Source: Plasmodiophora brassicae
Lineage: Eukaryota; Endomyxa: Phytomyxea; Phytomyxea; Plasmodiophorida
Assembly (NCBI GenBank): GCA_036867785.1
Contig: CP145418.1
Location: 186,001 to 250,000, forward strand
Length of the DNA stretch: 64,000 nt
Reading direction: 5' to 3'
The translations under genes and the position numbers were made by a program. Positions 33,163 through 42,833 of the stretch are shown in pieces. Each line of letters opens with the position of its first letter. Position 1 is the stretch's first letter. The notes beneath the pieces were generated by a model. That model was not told where the DNA came from. It worked only from the letters and a program-made list of their open reading frames with translations, and ran no database searches.

Positions 33163-33586
33163 ATGGCGCCGCGCAGGAGTGCGTTGATGGGCCAGAGGAG
33201 CAAGCGGAACCAGGCGGCGCGGTTAGAGCAGGAGAGGCATGCGCAGCATCTCGAGGCGAGGAATGACGAGCTGGCCGGGCAGCTGAACGAGAAGGTCAAT
33301 GCTCTGAAGCACGTCACCGTCATGATGCACGACGAGGCCGTCGAACATAACAGGTTTCTCGAGAACATGGTATGCAGACGGAGGTGTTCGTGTGGGATTA
33401 TGTATTGAAATTGGGTCCTGCGTGCAGCAACTCGACATGAGCAACGCATCGAGCATGATGTCATCCACGATGAAGAAGCTCGGCGAGATGATGGCCACCG
33501 GGTCAAGCCGGCACATGTGCTATCTCGCCCTGTTCATTGTCGTTGTCTTCATTGTCCTCTATCTGACAGTGCGGTCGAGAATGTGA
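33163..33586 (+). CDS. BET1: Qc-SNARE BET1
   Basis: Exons 33163-33369 and 33428-33586, 58-bp phase-0 intron, 121 residues. After a basic N-terminus the SNARE helix reads LNEKVNALKHVTVMMHDEAV then EHNRFLENM and, across the intron, QLDMSNASSMMSSTMKKLGE; a tail anchor CYLALFIVVVFIVLYL follows. This aligns without gaps to human BET1 ([29 protein letters not shown]), which acts in ER-Golgi fusion. The zero-layer glutamine of BET1 (TQN) is histidine here (EHN, codon CAT). It begins about 135 bp downstream of the mobile element's right end. Confidence 0.88.
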
Positions 33587-33638
33587 CCGAATCCGCTCAA
33601 TAGAAGAACCTATCCTGTAACAGGTCGAACGAGCCTGA

Positions 33639-35664
33639 CTACTTAGGCATACTGGACATGTATTCCTGACGGGAGAAGATCCTCCATGTCGGACGCGGAC
33701 ATGCCTCCGTAGGACCGTATAGCTCAAGAACGCGCTCGTGGAACGCGACCAGAGACGGCCTATGTCCAACGCTTATGAATGCGATGTCTCTTTGTGCGAC
33801 AAGCCACCTGTAGAATCGATCTTGGGCGGCAACATCCAACGCACTGGAACTCTCATCGAGAAGCGCAAACGTAGGGCGTTGAAGGATCAGTCGAGCCATC
33901 GCAAGTCGCTGCTGTTCGCCTAGCGACAAAACCTGTTGCCAGTCACGCTTGGAATCAAGCCCGTCGAAACGATCGATGAGAGACTCTTCAAAAGGGACGT
34001 AAGAAAACAATCCCGGGAACAATGGCCCGATGACGAACCTATGCGAACCACCGCCATAGCAGACCGGATATCTTGGTCAGAAAATTCTGCAGATTTGGCA
34101 TTAGGGTACAGAACTTGTTGACGCAGGGTCCCAAGAATAAGATAAGGACGCTGTGGAAGGAACATCGCCTCTCGCATGGTAATACCCAGCCGGATCGTTC
34201 CGGAGCCACGTCGCCAAAGTCCTGCAAGAACCCGAAGAAGAGAACTCTTGCCAACACCAGAATCTAGGAGCGAATCAAAGGGGGAATGAAACGTGGACGA
34301 AGCAAATACACTGTACCCCCGACAACCAGAAGCGATTGACGCTTGCGAATTGTGAAATTCAACGAGTCAATCAGACACGTCCCAGCACGTGGTACGCAAA
34401 CGGTAACGTCAGCGAGCTGGATGAGTCGATCTCCCGCGTGTGTCTGTTCTTCAACAGCGATGCATTCTCCAGCGTGCTCATCATCCTCATTGATTGCTGT
34501 CCACATTGCACACAGGCGAGTCGTGCGGGCCGCATACGACGAGATATTGTTCAACTCTTCCACAATGGTCCCCATGGACCTATAATAACGAGGGCAAGTC
34601 GGCGAGACGATGGACACGATTTCAACCCCGCATACCGACCTCATCAGTGTCTGAAACGCCAAATTCGCTTGCGACACGACGCCGAAATCCACGCCGCCAG
34701 TGAAATAAATCGGGGCAATCACTATACACGGCAGGACCAGTCTGAACAATGTGGACCATGTTAATAGCGCTGCGACAAGAAAAACGAGGTCTACCCAACG
34801 TACATCACGTATCGAAACGCATTCTGGAACAGCTTCAGGCCACGCTCAAACCCGACGATAACGCAGAGTTGATTATAGACCTTGTCCAAGCGCCCAACGC
34901 ATACGCCATGCTCTGCACGCTCGCCGGCATAGAACGCAATCGACTCTGCGTTTTCGCTGACGTGAACGAGGGAATACCGAAAGTCGGCCTCCAGCTGAAC
35001 CAAACAGTCAGCATATGCGATTCCATCTGAGCACGCGTGGGTAACCTGCCTTGAACCGATGCGAACCCAGCGACGCCAGATGGCGAGCGAACACGCTCAA
35101 CGCGACAAACGTTCCCGACATCGCGTACACGATGAGCGTGGCCGACATCGTCGGGGATATATGATACAGGACGCCGGCAAATCCGACCAGGTTTGCGATC
35201 TTGTTGGCAAACGTAACAGCGAGGCGCACGGAATCAGACGTGAACGAATTTACATCATCGGCGATACGTTGATCCGGGTTGTCAATCTCCTTGCGCGACA
35301 GGCGCAGGCGGTAGAACGCACGGTGGGCAAAGTAACGACGCAATAGCAGGTTCGTCAACCAGAGCCTCCATCGGATCGTCAACGTATCCTGTAGGTATCG
35401 GTACGCGGTGAACAGCGGAATCGCAACAACAAGGACGCCCAGAAAGCTGACGACCGACGACCAGAACCGGTCCCGATCCCGCTCCGACATGGCCGTCATC
35501 ATCTCCTTCGACACGAACGACATGTGCACCTGCAGCAGCGTCGACGCAATCGCCATGCCGACCAGGGCGGCGACCAGCAAGCGTGCAGCCTGGCGGTGCC
35601 GACTTGGCGATATCCAGAACCCTGAGGACAGCTGCCACGCCTGACGCAACGTGTCCCAAGGCAT
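33639..35664 (-). CDS. ABC half transporter of the ABCD/SbmA-YddA type
   Basis: A multi-exon minus-strand gene with start MPWDTLRQAWQLSSGFW. The membrane domain has ARLLVAALVGMAIASTLLQ and LGVLVVAIPLFTAYRYL, the WRLWLTNLLLRRYFAHRAFY block and the EIDNPDQRIADDV motif typical of this subfamily, then ADFRYSLVHV.ENAESIAFY. The nucleotide-binding domain shows the Walker A region GVGKSSLLRVLAGLWRRG, FLPQRPYLILGTLRQQVLYP, the signature LSLGEQQRLAMARLI, Walker B with FALLDESSSALD, and GHRPSL as the switch histidine. Domain order TM then NBD makes it a half transporter that should dimerise. Relatives include peroxisomal fatty-acyl-CoA and lysosomal cobalamin transporters (ABCD) and bacterial peptide/B12 importers; which applies is unknown. 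Exact exon borders were not all resolved. Confidence 0.8.
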
Positions 35665-35868
35665 GACTGAACCGATCAGATCATCAAAAACTGACGTTGC
35701 AAACTGCGGGCGTACCCCTCCTACCTATGTACATAGTATGGACTGCACATGAATCATGAAGCAATAACGCCACGTACGTGGCAAGACAAGATATCGATCG
35801 ACTATGCCCGGCCATTGTGCACACGTCTGATCCATTGGGGCTTTGCATATGTTTAGAAAGACGGTCTA

Positions 35869-35891
35869 CCCCCCCCCCCCCCCCCCCCCCC
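35869..35891. repeat. Poly-C homopolymer, 23 bases
   Basis: An uninterrupted run of 23 C. It lies in the upstream region of the ABC transporter and abuts one arm of an inverted repeat. Confidence 0.95.
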
Positions 35892-36172
35892 AATTTGTTG
35901 CCGTTCCGTTTCTGGTGAACGCAGACGGCGACTGCTGGGTTGGGCAGGTCATGACTGGCCTGTTGGTCAAGCACGGTGCTCGTCAGAGCGAAATGAACAT
36001 CACCGAAGGTTCGTACCCATCGTGGGAGCGACGTCATCGTTAGGCCTATTTGCCATCTGCAGCTTACTGAAACGAGCATCACTACATAGTCTATGTCACA
36101 AGCGACAGGTCAGTCAGATCTGTCCAACAGTCGCCGCCTGTGTTCAACAGAAACGGAACGGCAACGAATTCT
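35892..36172. repeat. Diverged inverted duplication upstream of the ABC transporter
   Basis: About 70 bp at 35892-35961 recurs inverted at about 36100-36172. Both share the core GTTGCCGTTCCGTTTCTG and GGCGACTG. Translated one way the arms give VAVPFLVNADGDCW and VAVPFLLNTGGDCW, the other way VCVHQKRNGN and ACVQQKRNGN. Either the arms are remnants of a gene fragment or a small foldback repeat. The boundaries are soft. Confidence 0.55.
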
Positions 36173-36793
36173 GCGATTATATCACCACCATTCTAGCAAC
36201 GCCGCTCGCACCCACAACTCGATCCGGGTCTGAAGCGCGTTTGGCAAGATATCATCGGCCAGGCAGTGTCATCAGCGGGCGACCGCATCTACGCTTGTCA
36301 GCGTCCAGGTCGTCAAACAGTATCTGCTTATGCAGCCGTCCGTCGCCCTTTCGAACGACGCGAGCGACCCTTAGCCCCAGCACGCCAAGCACCATAGCCT
36401 CGACTCTGATCCACGGCTGCTCATCCAGCAGTGAATCAACAGGCGATAGCGCCGCGATCCGGTGCATATCGATGAGGGCACGATAAATAACTGGGCACAC
36501 TCCTGCTTCGCATTGTGCTCGGCCAGGACCGCGGACGTCGTCTTGTTGCGCTCAAATCGCGCAGTAAGTGTACGAGTACTACGTACACAGCCCAGAAATA
36601 CGCATATACAGCATTCAGCATCGTATAGGCGGAAACAATCGTAGACAGCACGTTGACGTTCACTACAGCGCCACGGTCGTGGCGTCAAGAAAGGCATGCC
36701 CAGGGGGAGGGTCGCAGCGGCCGACAGGGGCCGCAGTCGCGGACTGCGTGGCGGAGTTCCGTGCCCGCCATCAACCTCAGATCGGCTCAGACG
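36173..36793. other. Intergenic, upstream of the ICE1-like gene
   Basis: Minus-strand frames at 36252-36500 and 36371-36697 contain a hydrophobic patch (LNAVYAYFWAVYVVLVHLL) but I could not join them by a consistent splice. No supported gene. Confidence 0.4.
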
Positions 36794-38320
36794 ATGGAAT
36801 CTGAGAAAGTGTTACGGGAGCGCCTGGAGCGCCTGACGGCGCGGATGCGCTCCCAGAAGGCGGCAGCACTTTCCGCCTTGGACCTGGCCGCGAAAACCGC
36901 AGAACAGAACGCTGCGGAACTCAACGAAGCGCGATCGCGGATCGAGGCGTTAGAGGCGGAATTGCTAGCCTGTCGAGCGGATCGCGATGCTGCGATCGCT
37001 CGTGCTGAGCGTGCAGAATTGCATTTGAAATCATTTCGAAATTCCGTCCTGGATTCACTCGACCGCGCTGAGAGAGATCTCAGTGCCGAGAAGTCGCCGT
37101 CATCGGCGGATGCCGCACCGCTTCCTGCTTCAGCACCTATTCAGCCTCTACAATCACCTCTGAAGCCCAGGAAACGTCCCAGAGAACGGCCGCGTATTCC
37201 GGAGCCACGTGATGTCTCGCCTACGGCTGCGACCGAACGCCCGGAGCCACCCAAGGCCAAGCAACGCGATACGTTTGATGAGTCGTTCTCCGTTGTTTCG
37301 GTGGCAAGCTTGCCACCGCTGTCTGAGGCCGAAATTGTTCCTGCTGGGCGCTCAGAGTTGTCCCAGCTCCTTTCTGCTGCTGGTGTCGCTGAAACCGAAC
37401 TGGCATGCTGTCGAATCTCGGCTGGCCTTTCGAACGGCTCCTTAACGCTTGACGCGGTCGTTGAAGAGACGTTAAACTCGCTTCGAACGGCTTGTGATTC
37501 GGAGGGTCCATGCAATCGTCTCGTTGACGTTCTTCTGGGTGTCGCGGGATCGCGTCCTGCCCTGATCGACATGCTGCTGCACGCGTTCTGCTCCCATATT
37601 CGCCGCAGGGAATCGCTGTCGGATCCGCTGGACATCGGAATCGTGTCATGCTTCGGCCGAATCTGCCACGCTACCGGGCGCGTTGAACGCGCTCGCGTCC
37701 TCCTCTTCGACCTGATGCGTCTGAATCCAATCCTGCAGCGCCAGGCCATCGACGTTCTGATTGAGAACTGCCCGGATTGCATCGATCCAGACAATCGGTC
37801 CTGTTTGGCAGAAGCAGTTCGTCTCATTCTGGCTGATACCGATGCCGATGACAAGTTCGGCGCTCTTGCTCAGCGTGCTGTTGGGCTAGTCGGTGATGCT
37901 GACGATGCCCCCAGGGCGATCGAGCTCATGGCATTGGCACGAGGATGGCCTTGGGCGTGTGCAAAGATCATCACGCCGCTGTGGGATCGCATTCGAACCT
38001 GCACGAACTCACCAACGCTGACGTCGCTCATCGAGTGCATCGGAATCGTGTCGAAAACGTCAGGCGCGGAAGGCGGTCAGTTCCGAGACGCGATCCTGGA
38101 TCGCTTCAACGCGATCCTGGCGCTTGACGGCGCATCGTTCCCGACCGATGTTCAGGTCGCCGCTGCGGACGCGGTCGTCATCATGGCGAACGGGCAGCTG
38201 AACCCTGTCCGGCCTGTCTACAGGTGGTACATCTCGGCACCCGACACGGTACGAGCCGCGCTTCCTGCCCGCCTCCGCGAGGACATCCAGTTCATTGGAA
38301 AGCTGCTTGCTGTGCGATAG
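36794..38320 (+). CDS. Little elongation complex subunit 1 (ICE1)-like
   Basis: Intronless, 508 residues from MESEKVLRERLERLTARM; the frame is open upstream but the earlier part looks non-coding. Residues 1-110 form a coiled coil (AKTAEQNAAELNEARSRIEA). A disordered proline/basic stretch follows (KPRKRPRERPRIPEP). The C-terminal 300 residues are helical repeats. Their order resembles the C-terminal domain of animal ICE1: ERARVLLFDLMRLNP, ELMALARGWPWACAKIITPL followed by WDRI, LTSLIECIGIVSK, and DVQVAAADAVVIMANGQLNP (ICE1 EVQLAAVYCIYDLSPCNP). ICE1 scaffolds a complex that drives RNA polymerase II transcription of small nuclear RNAs. The match is structural and from memory, so moderate. Confidence 0.6.
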   Translation: MESEKVLRERLERLTARMRSQKAAALSALDLAAKTAEQNAAELNEARSRIEALEAELLACRADRDAAIARAERAELHLKSFRNSVLDSLDRAERDLSAEKSPSSADAAPLPASAPIQPLQSPLKPRKRPRERPRIPEPRDVSPTAATERPEPPKAKQRDTFDESFSVVSVASLPPLSEAEIVPAGRSELSQLLSAAGVAETELACCRISAGLSNGSLTLDAVVEETLNSLRTACDSEGPCNRLVDVLLGVAGSRPALIDMLLHAFCSHIRRRESLSDPLDIGIVSCFGRICHATGRVERARVLLFDLMRLNPILQRQAIDVLIENCPDCIDPDNRSCLAEAVRLILADTDADDKFGALAQRAVGLVGDADDAPRAIELMALARGWPWACAKIITPLWDRIRTCTNSPTLTSLIECIGIVSKTSGAEGGQFRDAILDRFNAILALDGASFPTDVQVAAADAVVIMANGQLNPVRPVYRWYISAPDTVRAALPARLREDIQFIGKLLAVR

Positions 38321-38353
38321 TCTGGCAATATTGATCCATCAAGTAATATACTA

Positions 38354-39341
38354 CTATATGTTTCGATATCGTCCAGCCCAAGTGATAGAATACCACTCTA
38401 CGGGTGATCTGGCTGCCAGCGTTATCTTGCTCGAGCAGGCACCTGGTTGGTCACAGGACAAGAAGTCTGTGTAAATCCCCATGAGCAACACATTCATCGA
38501 GCGACGCAACCTAACAACGTACACGACAATGAGGAGGAGGAGGACGATGATGATCAACATGCCGGTGCACGAGTTATCTCGTTTCATCAAATCCGCCGCC
38601 TTCTTTGTGCCTGACCGCAGGTTCAGGTGTGTCTCGTCGATCCCCTGATCCAGGTCGTTGAGCAGGTCGGAGTGCAGCAGCAACTCGCTGTTGATGTTCT
38701 CGCCCATATTCTTCAGCCGTCCAACCCCAGCTAGGATGTCATCCAGCTTCTCGTCGTGCTCGTCGAAATCCGCCTCTTGCTCGCTGTTTGTCAGAATCGC
38801 GATTATTGGTTGGAGCGCACTGATGTGGTTGGTGCACGTACTGCATTAGCTGAGCATTGCTCTTGCCGAGTGTATCATTCGTTTCCGAGGCCACTGGCGC
38901 AGACCGCCTGCCTTGCTGCTGCGACTGCCTAGCTCGCGTGAAACTTGCCCGTTCGTTTAGCGCGACAAGCGCCTGTTGCCGTCGGCGTATCTCCGCGTCG
39001 GGCATGACGGCGTCCGGCACCATCTTGTCCAGCGAATCTTGTAGAGTCTTCAGGTTGGCCGCAAGAATCGATTCTGACGCCACAGTTTATACACAGCGTT
39101 TCTCGTCACGCGGAACCGCCCTGTACCTGTATTGCGGATGTCGCGTTTGATACGCGGCGCACCGGCCGATCCCGTATCGCGAGCCAGCCGCTGCTGTAGA
39201 TCATTCAGCTCCACGATCTACACACACGTTCGTCAGCATCGCGCGCCAACATCGGCTGCTTGTCGGGATGGCGAGCACCTTGGCCTCCGTCTGGTCGTAC
39301 AATTGCAGCCAGTCCGCCGACGCCGATAGCGTCGACGCCAT
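38354..39341 (-). CDS. Qc-SNARE, syntaxin-8/SYP5-like
   Basis: The start MASTLSASADWLQLYDQTEA at 39341 joins through a roughly 65-bp intron to IVELNDLQQRLARD, then to SILAANLKTLQDSLDKM, then through a third intron to EQEADFDEHDEKLDDILAGV and the SNARE helix KNMGENINSELLLHSDLLND, LDQGIDETHLNLRSGTKKA, followed by the tail anchor GMLIIIVLLLLIVVYVV. A helical N-terminal domain, linker, SNARE motif and C-terminal anchor is the syntaxin-8 plan, acting at endosome/vacuole. Aligned on KNMG to human QMG, the zero-layer glutamine (DEQNEII) becomes histidine (LLHSDLL, codon CAC). Residues after the anchor (MNVLLMGIYTDFL...) are unusual and the true 3' end may lie earlier. Confidence 0.78.
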
Positions 39342-39365
39342 CGCGACTGGGCGCAACACCAATTT

Positions 39366-39458
39366 ACTGCGCCGCTCTCCAATCTGAACTTCCGCTCTCC
39401 AATCTGAACTTCCGCTCTCCAATCTGAACTTCCGCTCTCCAACTTAAACTTGCGCTCT
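39366..39458. repeat. 20-bp tandem repeat, about 4-5 units
   Basis: Unit CCGCTCTCCAATCTGAACTT, nearly identical in the first units and degenerate in the last. It ends 25 bp from the SNARE start codon, in its presumed promoter or 5' UTR. Confidence 0.9.
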
Positions 39459-39676
39459 CCTCAGTCCCAGCACAGCGCACAATACTCAGGAGAGGACGTA
39501 CAGGCACCCGCGTACTTACGGTCCTACAACATCTTACGAGCCGGCGTGTTTCGTTGGTTCTAATCGCTGATGCGTGTTTCAACAGTTTTTATTGTCCCGG
39601 TTCGGGTTATCGGAATGTTAATTCGCTTGATCGCGCTAGTACCCATTACTGTCGTCGTGCGCCAACGGCCACGAAC

Positions 39677-40852
39677 ATGCGTCGGCCCACTGGCTGGCGC
39701 GTACTTCAAGGCCTAACCCTTGTATCGATAGCGCTATCAGGAGTATGTGTACTGACCTTGAACATACGGCACCGCCCAGATGCCATTGTTGCCAATACCC
39801 TGCAAACTGGCTCTCGCACGGATGGTCAGTGCCCACCGTCAGGGTTCGTTGGCGACCTGAAGCCTGGTGCTGTCTTGACAATGCTGGTCATGCCTAAACC
39901 GGTAGACGATGCAGACCGCGAGAGAATCGCACAGCTGGATTTCATGATGGCAACCTGGGCCAGCATGCCGCATGTCAATTTCGTTGTCAAATCGCAGCAC
40001 TGTACCGTTTTGAGGCGTGCCCGCCGGCACCGGCTACCAACGCTTCGGGACCCGATCACCGCCAACGAGATCGGGAGTTTGACCTACAGACGCGTTCTGC
40101 CTATGCTCGAGGACGGCACGATCCCGAGCAACACGCCGCTTGTTGGATACGCGAACGCAGACATCTGGTTCGACTCCACCCTGGGCCAAACCGCAGTGCT
40201 GGTGATGGAGAAGTTCGGGAACGAGCTCAACCGAGTCTTCGTTATTGGTCGACGATTGAATATGGATTTCCGGGACGTCGCGCGGGTAGCAGAACAGGGC
40301 ATCGGCCTTCCGAAGCGGAACAACGTCGCAGCAGAGCTGGAAACCACTATCGCTCAGGTCGTTCCGTTCGCCAGGTTGCGACCGGGATTCCAATCTGATC
40401 AGGTGGGTGAACAGGACTATTTCATATACGGTAGAGGGATCGAAATCCAGTGGCAATGCGTTCCACCGTTCCTGATCGGCGGAATCATGTTCGGTAATGC
40501 GGACACGCGATGCCAAGGGAGATGTCTAATGGGTTGAACGTCAGATAATTGGCTGACGTCGCTGGTCAACAACATGGATGGTATGCACACCATTGACGCG
40601 ACAATGCTGCTGAACGCGGTCCACATCAACCACGGCGATGTTCGCCATGAATCACACGATAATGCTGCCAGCGATGTGAATCGCGTCATCGCGTTAGTCA
40701 ACCCGATCGGCGAGATGTCGTCCATGCCGGAAGCCCAATGGACCTTGTGGAGGTTTAAAGATGGACGCACCGATTTCCATCGCAACGTTCGCGTTAAGAC
40801 CAACGTCCCTGATCCGAAGTACACGAGGTGCCTAGCGCGATACGCGACGTAG
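39677..40852 (+). CDS. Type II membrane glycosyltransferase-like protein
   Basis: Exons 39677-40493 and 40545-40852 with a 51-bp phase-1 intron, 374 residues. The N-terminus has a signal anchor VLQGLTLVSIALSGVCVLTL, typical for Golgi type II enzymes. The lumenal part has LTMLVMPKPVDDADRERIAQ, then TPLVGYANADIWFDSTLGQ, a possible nucleotide-sugar site (NAD in the place of DxD), RVFVIGRRLNMDF, EQDYFIYGRG and, over the splice, GGIMFDNWLTSLVNN. GYxNADI, DYFIY and DNWL are elements of GT-A-like proteins of unknown specificity. The spliced DNWL element supports the intron. No exact family or substrate can be named. Confidence 0.65.
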
Positions 40853-41021
40853 ACGTCGAATAAATAACGAACGCGAAGGCCCGGACATCATGCGGATGAG
40901 GAAAGTTAATTAATTTAACGGTCACAGGCAACAATTTTCAGCATATCAGTGTGGATCGTTTCATGCTCCAGGCGAATCTAATCAACGGTAATCAGTCGTA
41001 CTGATTAGAGCACGCCACAAT

Positions 41022-41382
41022 TTACAGCTCCACCGAGGCGTTCTTGATGTACATTGTCCAGACATTGTCACAGTGGCGATAGGTGTCCAAACCGCCGGTC
41101 AGTGCCGCTTTCACATCCACCTCCGATTTCACCGCCCTGCTAATGCACTATACGCACACACACACACACACACACACATCAGTTCACACGTCTTCAGCAT
41201 GCCTTGGTTCGGCATACGCGATCGAATTCCTGCAGGATCCGCAGCGCCGTGTCTGCGTCGATCCGGTCCAGGTCGACCAGCTCCTGCAGCGAATCCTTCA
41301 ACGTCTCGCCGATCGTCGTGTTCCGGTAGAGCGTGAACGACGGGGCGGGCCCGGTCGCCGCACTTGACGCCGAGCGACTCAT
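41022..41382 (-). CDS. GTF2A2: TFIIA small (gamma) subunit
   Basis: Exons 41382-41218 and 41147-41022 with a 70-bp phase-0 intron, 96 residues. The first exon gives FTLYRNTTIGETLKDSLQEL then DTALRILQEFDR; the second CISRAVKSEVDVKAALTGGL then DTYRHCDNVWTMYIKNASVEL. This is TFIIA gamma over its whole length (human YRNTTLGNSLQESLDELI, NTYRFCDNVWTF). It binds TBP with TFIIA alpha/beta at promoters. Slightly shorter than the human protein (109). The (CA)12 microsatellite lies inside its intron next to the acceptor. Confidence 0.9.
41155..41178. repeat. (CA)12 microsatellite
   Basis: Twelve perfect CA units. On the minus strand this is (TG)12 within the intron of the TFIIA gamma gene, immediately before its acceptor. 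Confidence 0.95.
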
Positions 41383-41486
41383 TGGCAGTGTGGCCGACCT
41401 CACGCCTCACGGCCTTTATTGCCGTCGGAACGAGGGGACAGCTGCTCTCTCTGGGCTTGAACGAATCTCGTGTTTATCACGGTTCA

Positions 41487-42671
41487 TTACAGATGACAGT
41501 GACGCCGGATCTCTTGCCAGATGGCAGCCCCGTCTAGGCGCATTGCAATCGTGACAGCTGCCTTGCGGTCGGTTTTGTGGTCCCAGTCGACGATGGTCAG
41601 GCCGCGGGAGAACCGACCCGACAGTTCGACGTGGACGGGGCGGATGACGGATTCGAGGATGACGGATGGGTCGAGAGCGGCCATCAGCGCCCACGCATCG
41701 AAGACGTACATCAATGCCTGCTTCTGCTTGTCAACTGCATGGCGAACAGTTCGTTGGTAGCTCTCGAATATCTTGACGATAAAGGCCCCAGCGCGAGACC
41801 CCGATGCCGACAGTTCGTCCAACATCTCCCAGGCAATACCTGAGTCGACGATGGGCTCTCGGGCCACGATCAACTGCACAATGAATAAGCATTTCGCTCT
41901 CTGAACGAACGGTATCGGGGTACCGCTTACCATGCGAACTTGGTCAGCAGATGATAAAACAATGTGGGCTGCTTCAGGATCGGCAAAGATATCTGTGCAG
42001 GCACTCATTCGAACACGACCACTAAGCGAAATCGAGCGACGCGCCGTACTGAACTCAGCACAGGCTGTTTCGTTGCCACGGGCGTGAACCGCGCCTCCCA
42101 TGATTGTCAGAGAGTGCAGGCGGCCGAGGAATCCGGGGTCCAGTCGCTGGGCCAGGGCGACGTTCGTCAGCGGGCCCACAGCAATGAGCTCGATCTTGCC
42201 GCTGTACTCCTTCGATAATCGCACCAGGGCGAGGACAGCATGCTCGGATTCAATCGGGCACGATCCCGACGAATCGACATTGATGAACGCGCTGATGTCG
42301 GCATCACCAAGCCCATTCGCGCCGTGCCCTACGAAGGTCTTCGAACGCTCGCCCAGCAACGAACGGTCAGCCCCAGCAAAGACAGGCACCCGTTTGCCGC
42401 TCTTCGCGAACAACTGCACCAGTATGCTCATGTTACGTGCCGCCTGGTCCACGCCGACGTTCCCGGCAACGGCCGTCAGCGCCAGGACATCGCACGACTC
42501 AGACTTCAACGCTACAATGACAGCGACGGCGTCATCTACGCCACCTGCACACACGCGTCGTCGCGTCGTTTAGCATCACAGAATCGCCTATAGCCCTATA
42601 CGCGGGTGGATGTTACCGTCAGTATCGACAATTACCAGTCGCCGCCCGGCACCACCCTCGCCTACGTCCAT
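41487..42671 (-). CDS. Inosine-uridine nucleoside hydrolase (IU-NH family)
   Basis: Start MDVGEGGAGRRLVIVDTD at 42671. Removing 42616-42545 gives DTDGGVDDAVAVIVAL, the metal-binding DTDxGxDDA motif at the N-terminus. Removing 42049-41993 restores CAEFNIFADPEAA, the NxxxDPEAA motif. Between them are LTAVAGNVGVDQAARN, ELIAVGPLTNVALAQR and LTIMGGAVHARGN, and near the end VFDAWALMAALDPS with the active-site D. These are all signature blocks of nucleoside hydrolases, which split nucleosides to base and ribose. The enzyme would feed ribose to the salvage chain that includes the PGM2-type mutase earlier in the window. Length about 350 residues, normal. Confidence 0.85.
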
Positions 42672-42833
42672 CGCGAATCCCAACGATCGGCCAATTTTGT
42701 TTGATGCGGCAGGGCGTCGCACTACGGTCGCACTGTGGGCACCGAATATGGGTCGGAAGACCACCTGGGTCCAACGCGCATGGACAAGGGTGGTGTATAG
42801 AGGAACTTCACAATACGGTTAATGACGCGCACA

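Noticed and set aside
36252-36663. Minus-strand frames with a hydrophobic segment, a candidate small membrane gene
   Set aside because: No donor/acceptor pair joins the frames in phase and the upstream frame lacks an ATG; left as intergenic.
42560-42617. Nucleoside hydrolase reading DTDGNIHPRGVDDA with a five-residue insert
   Set aside because: An upstream donor (GTAACA at 42616) gives the canonical DTDGGVDDA, so the insert is intronic.
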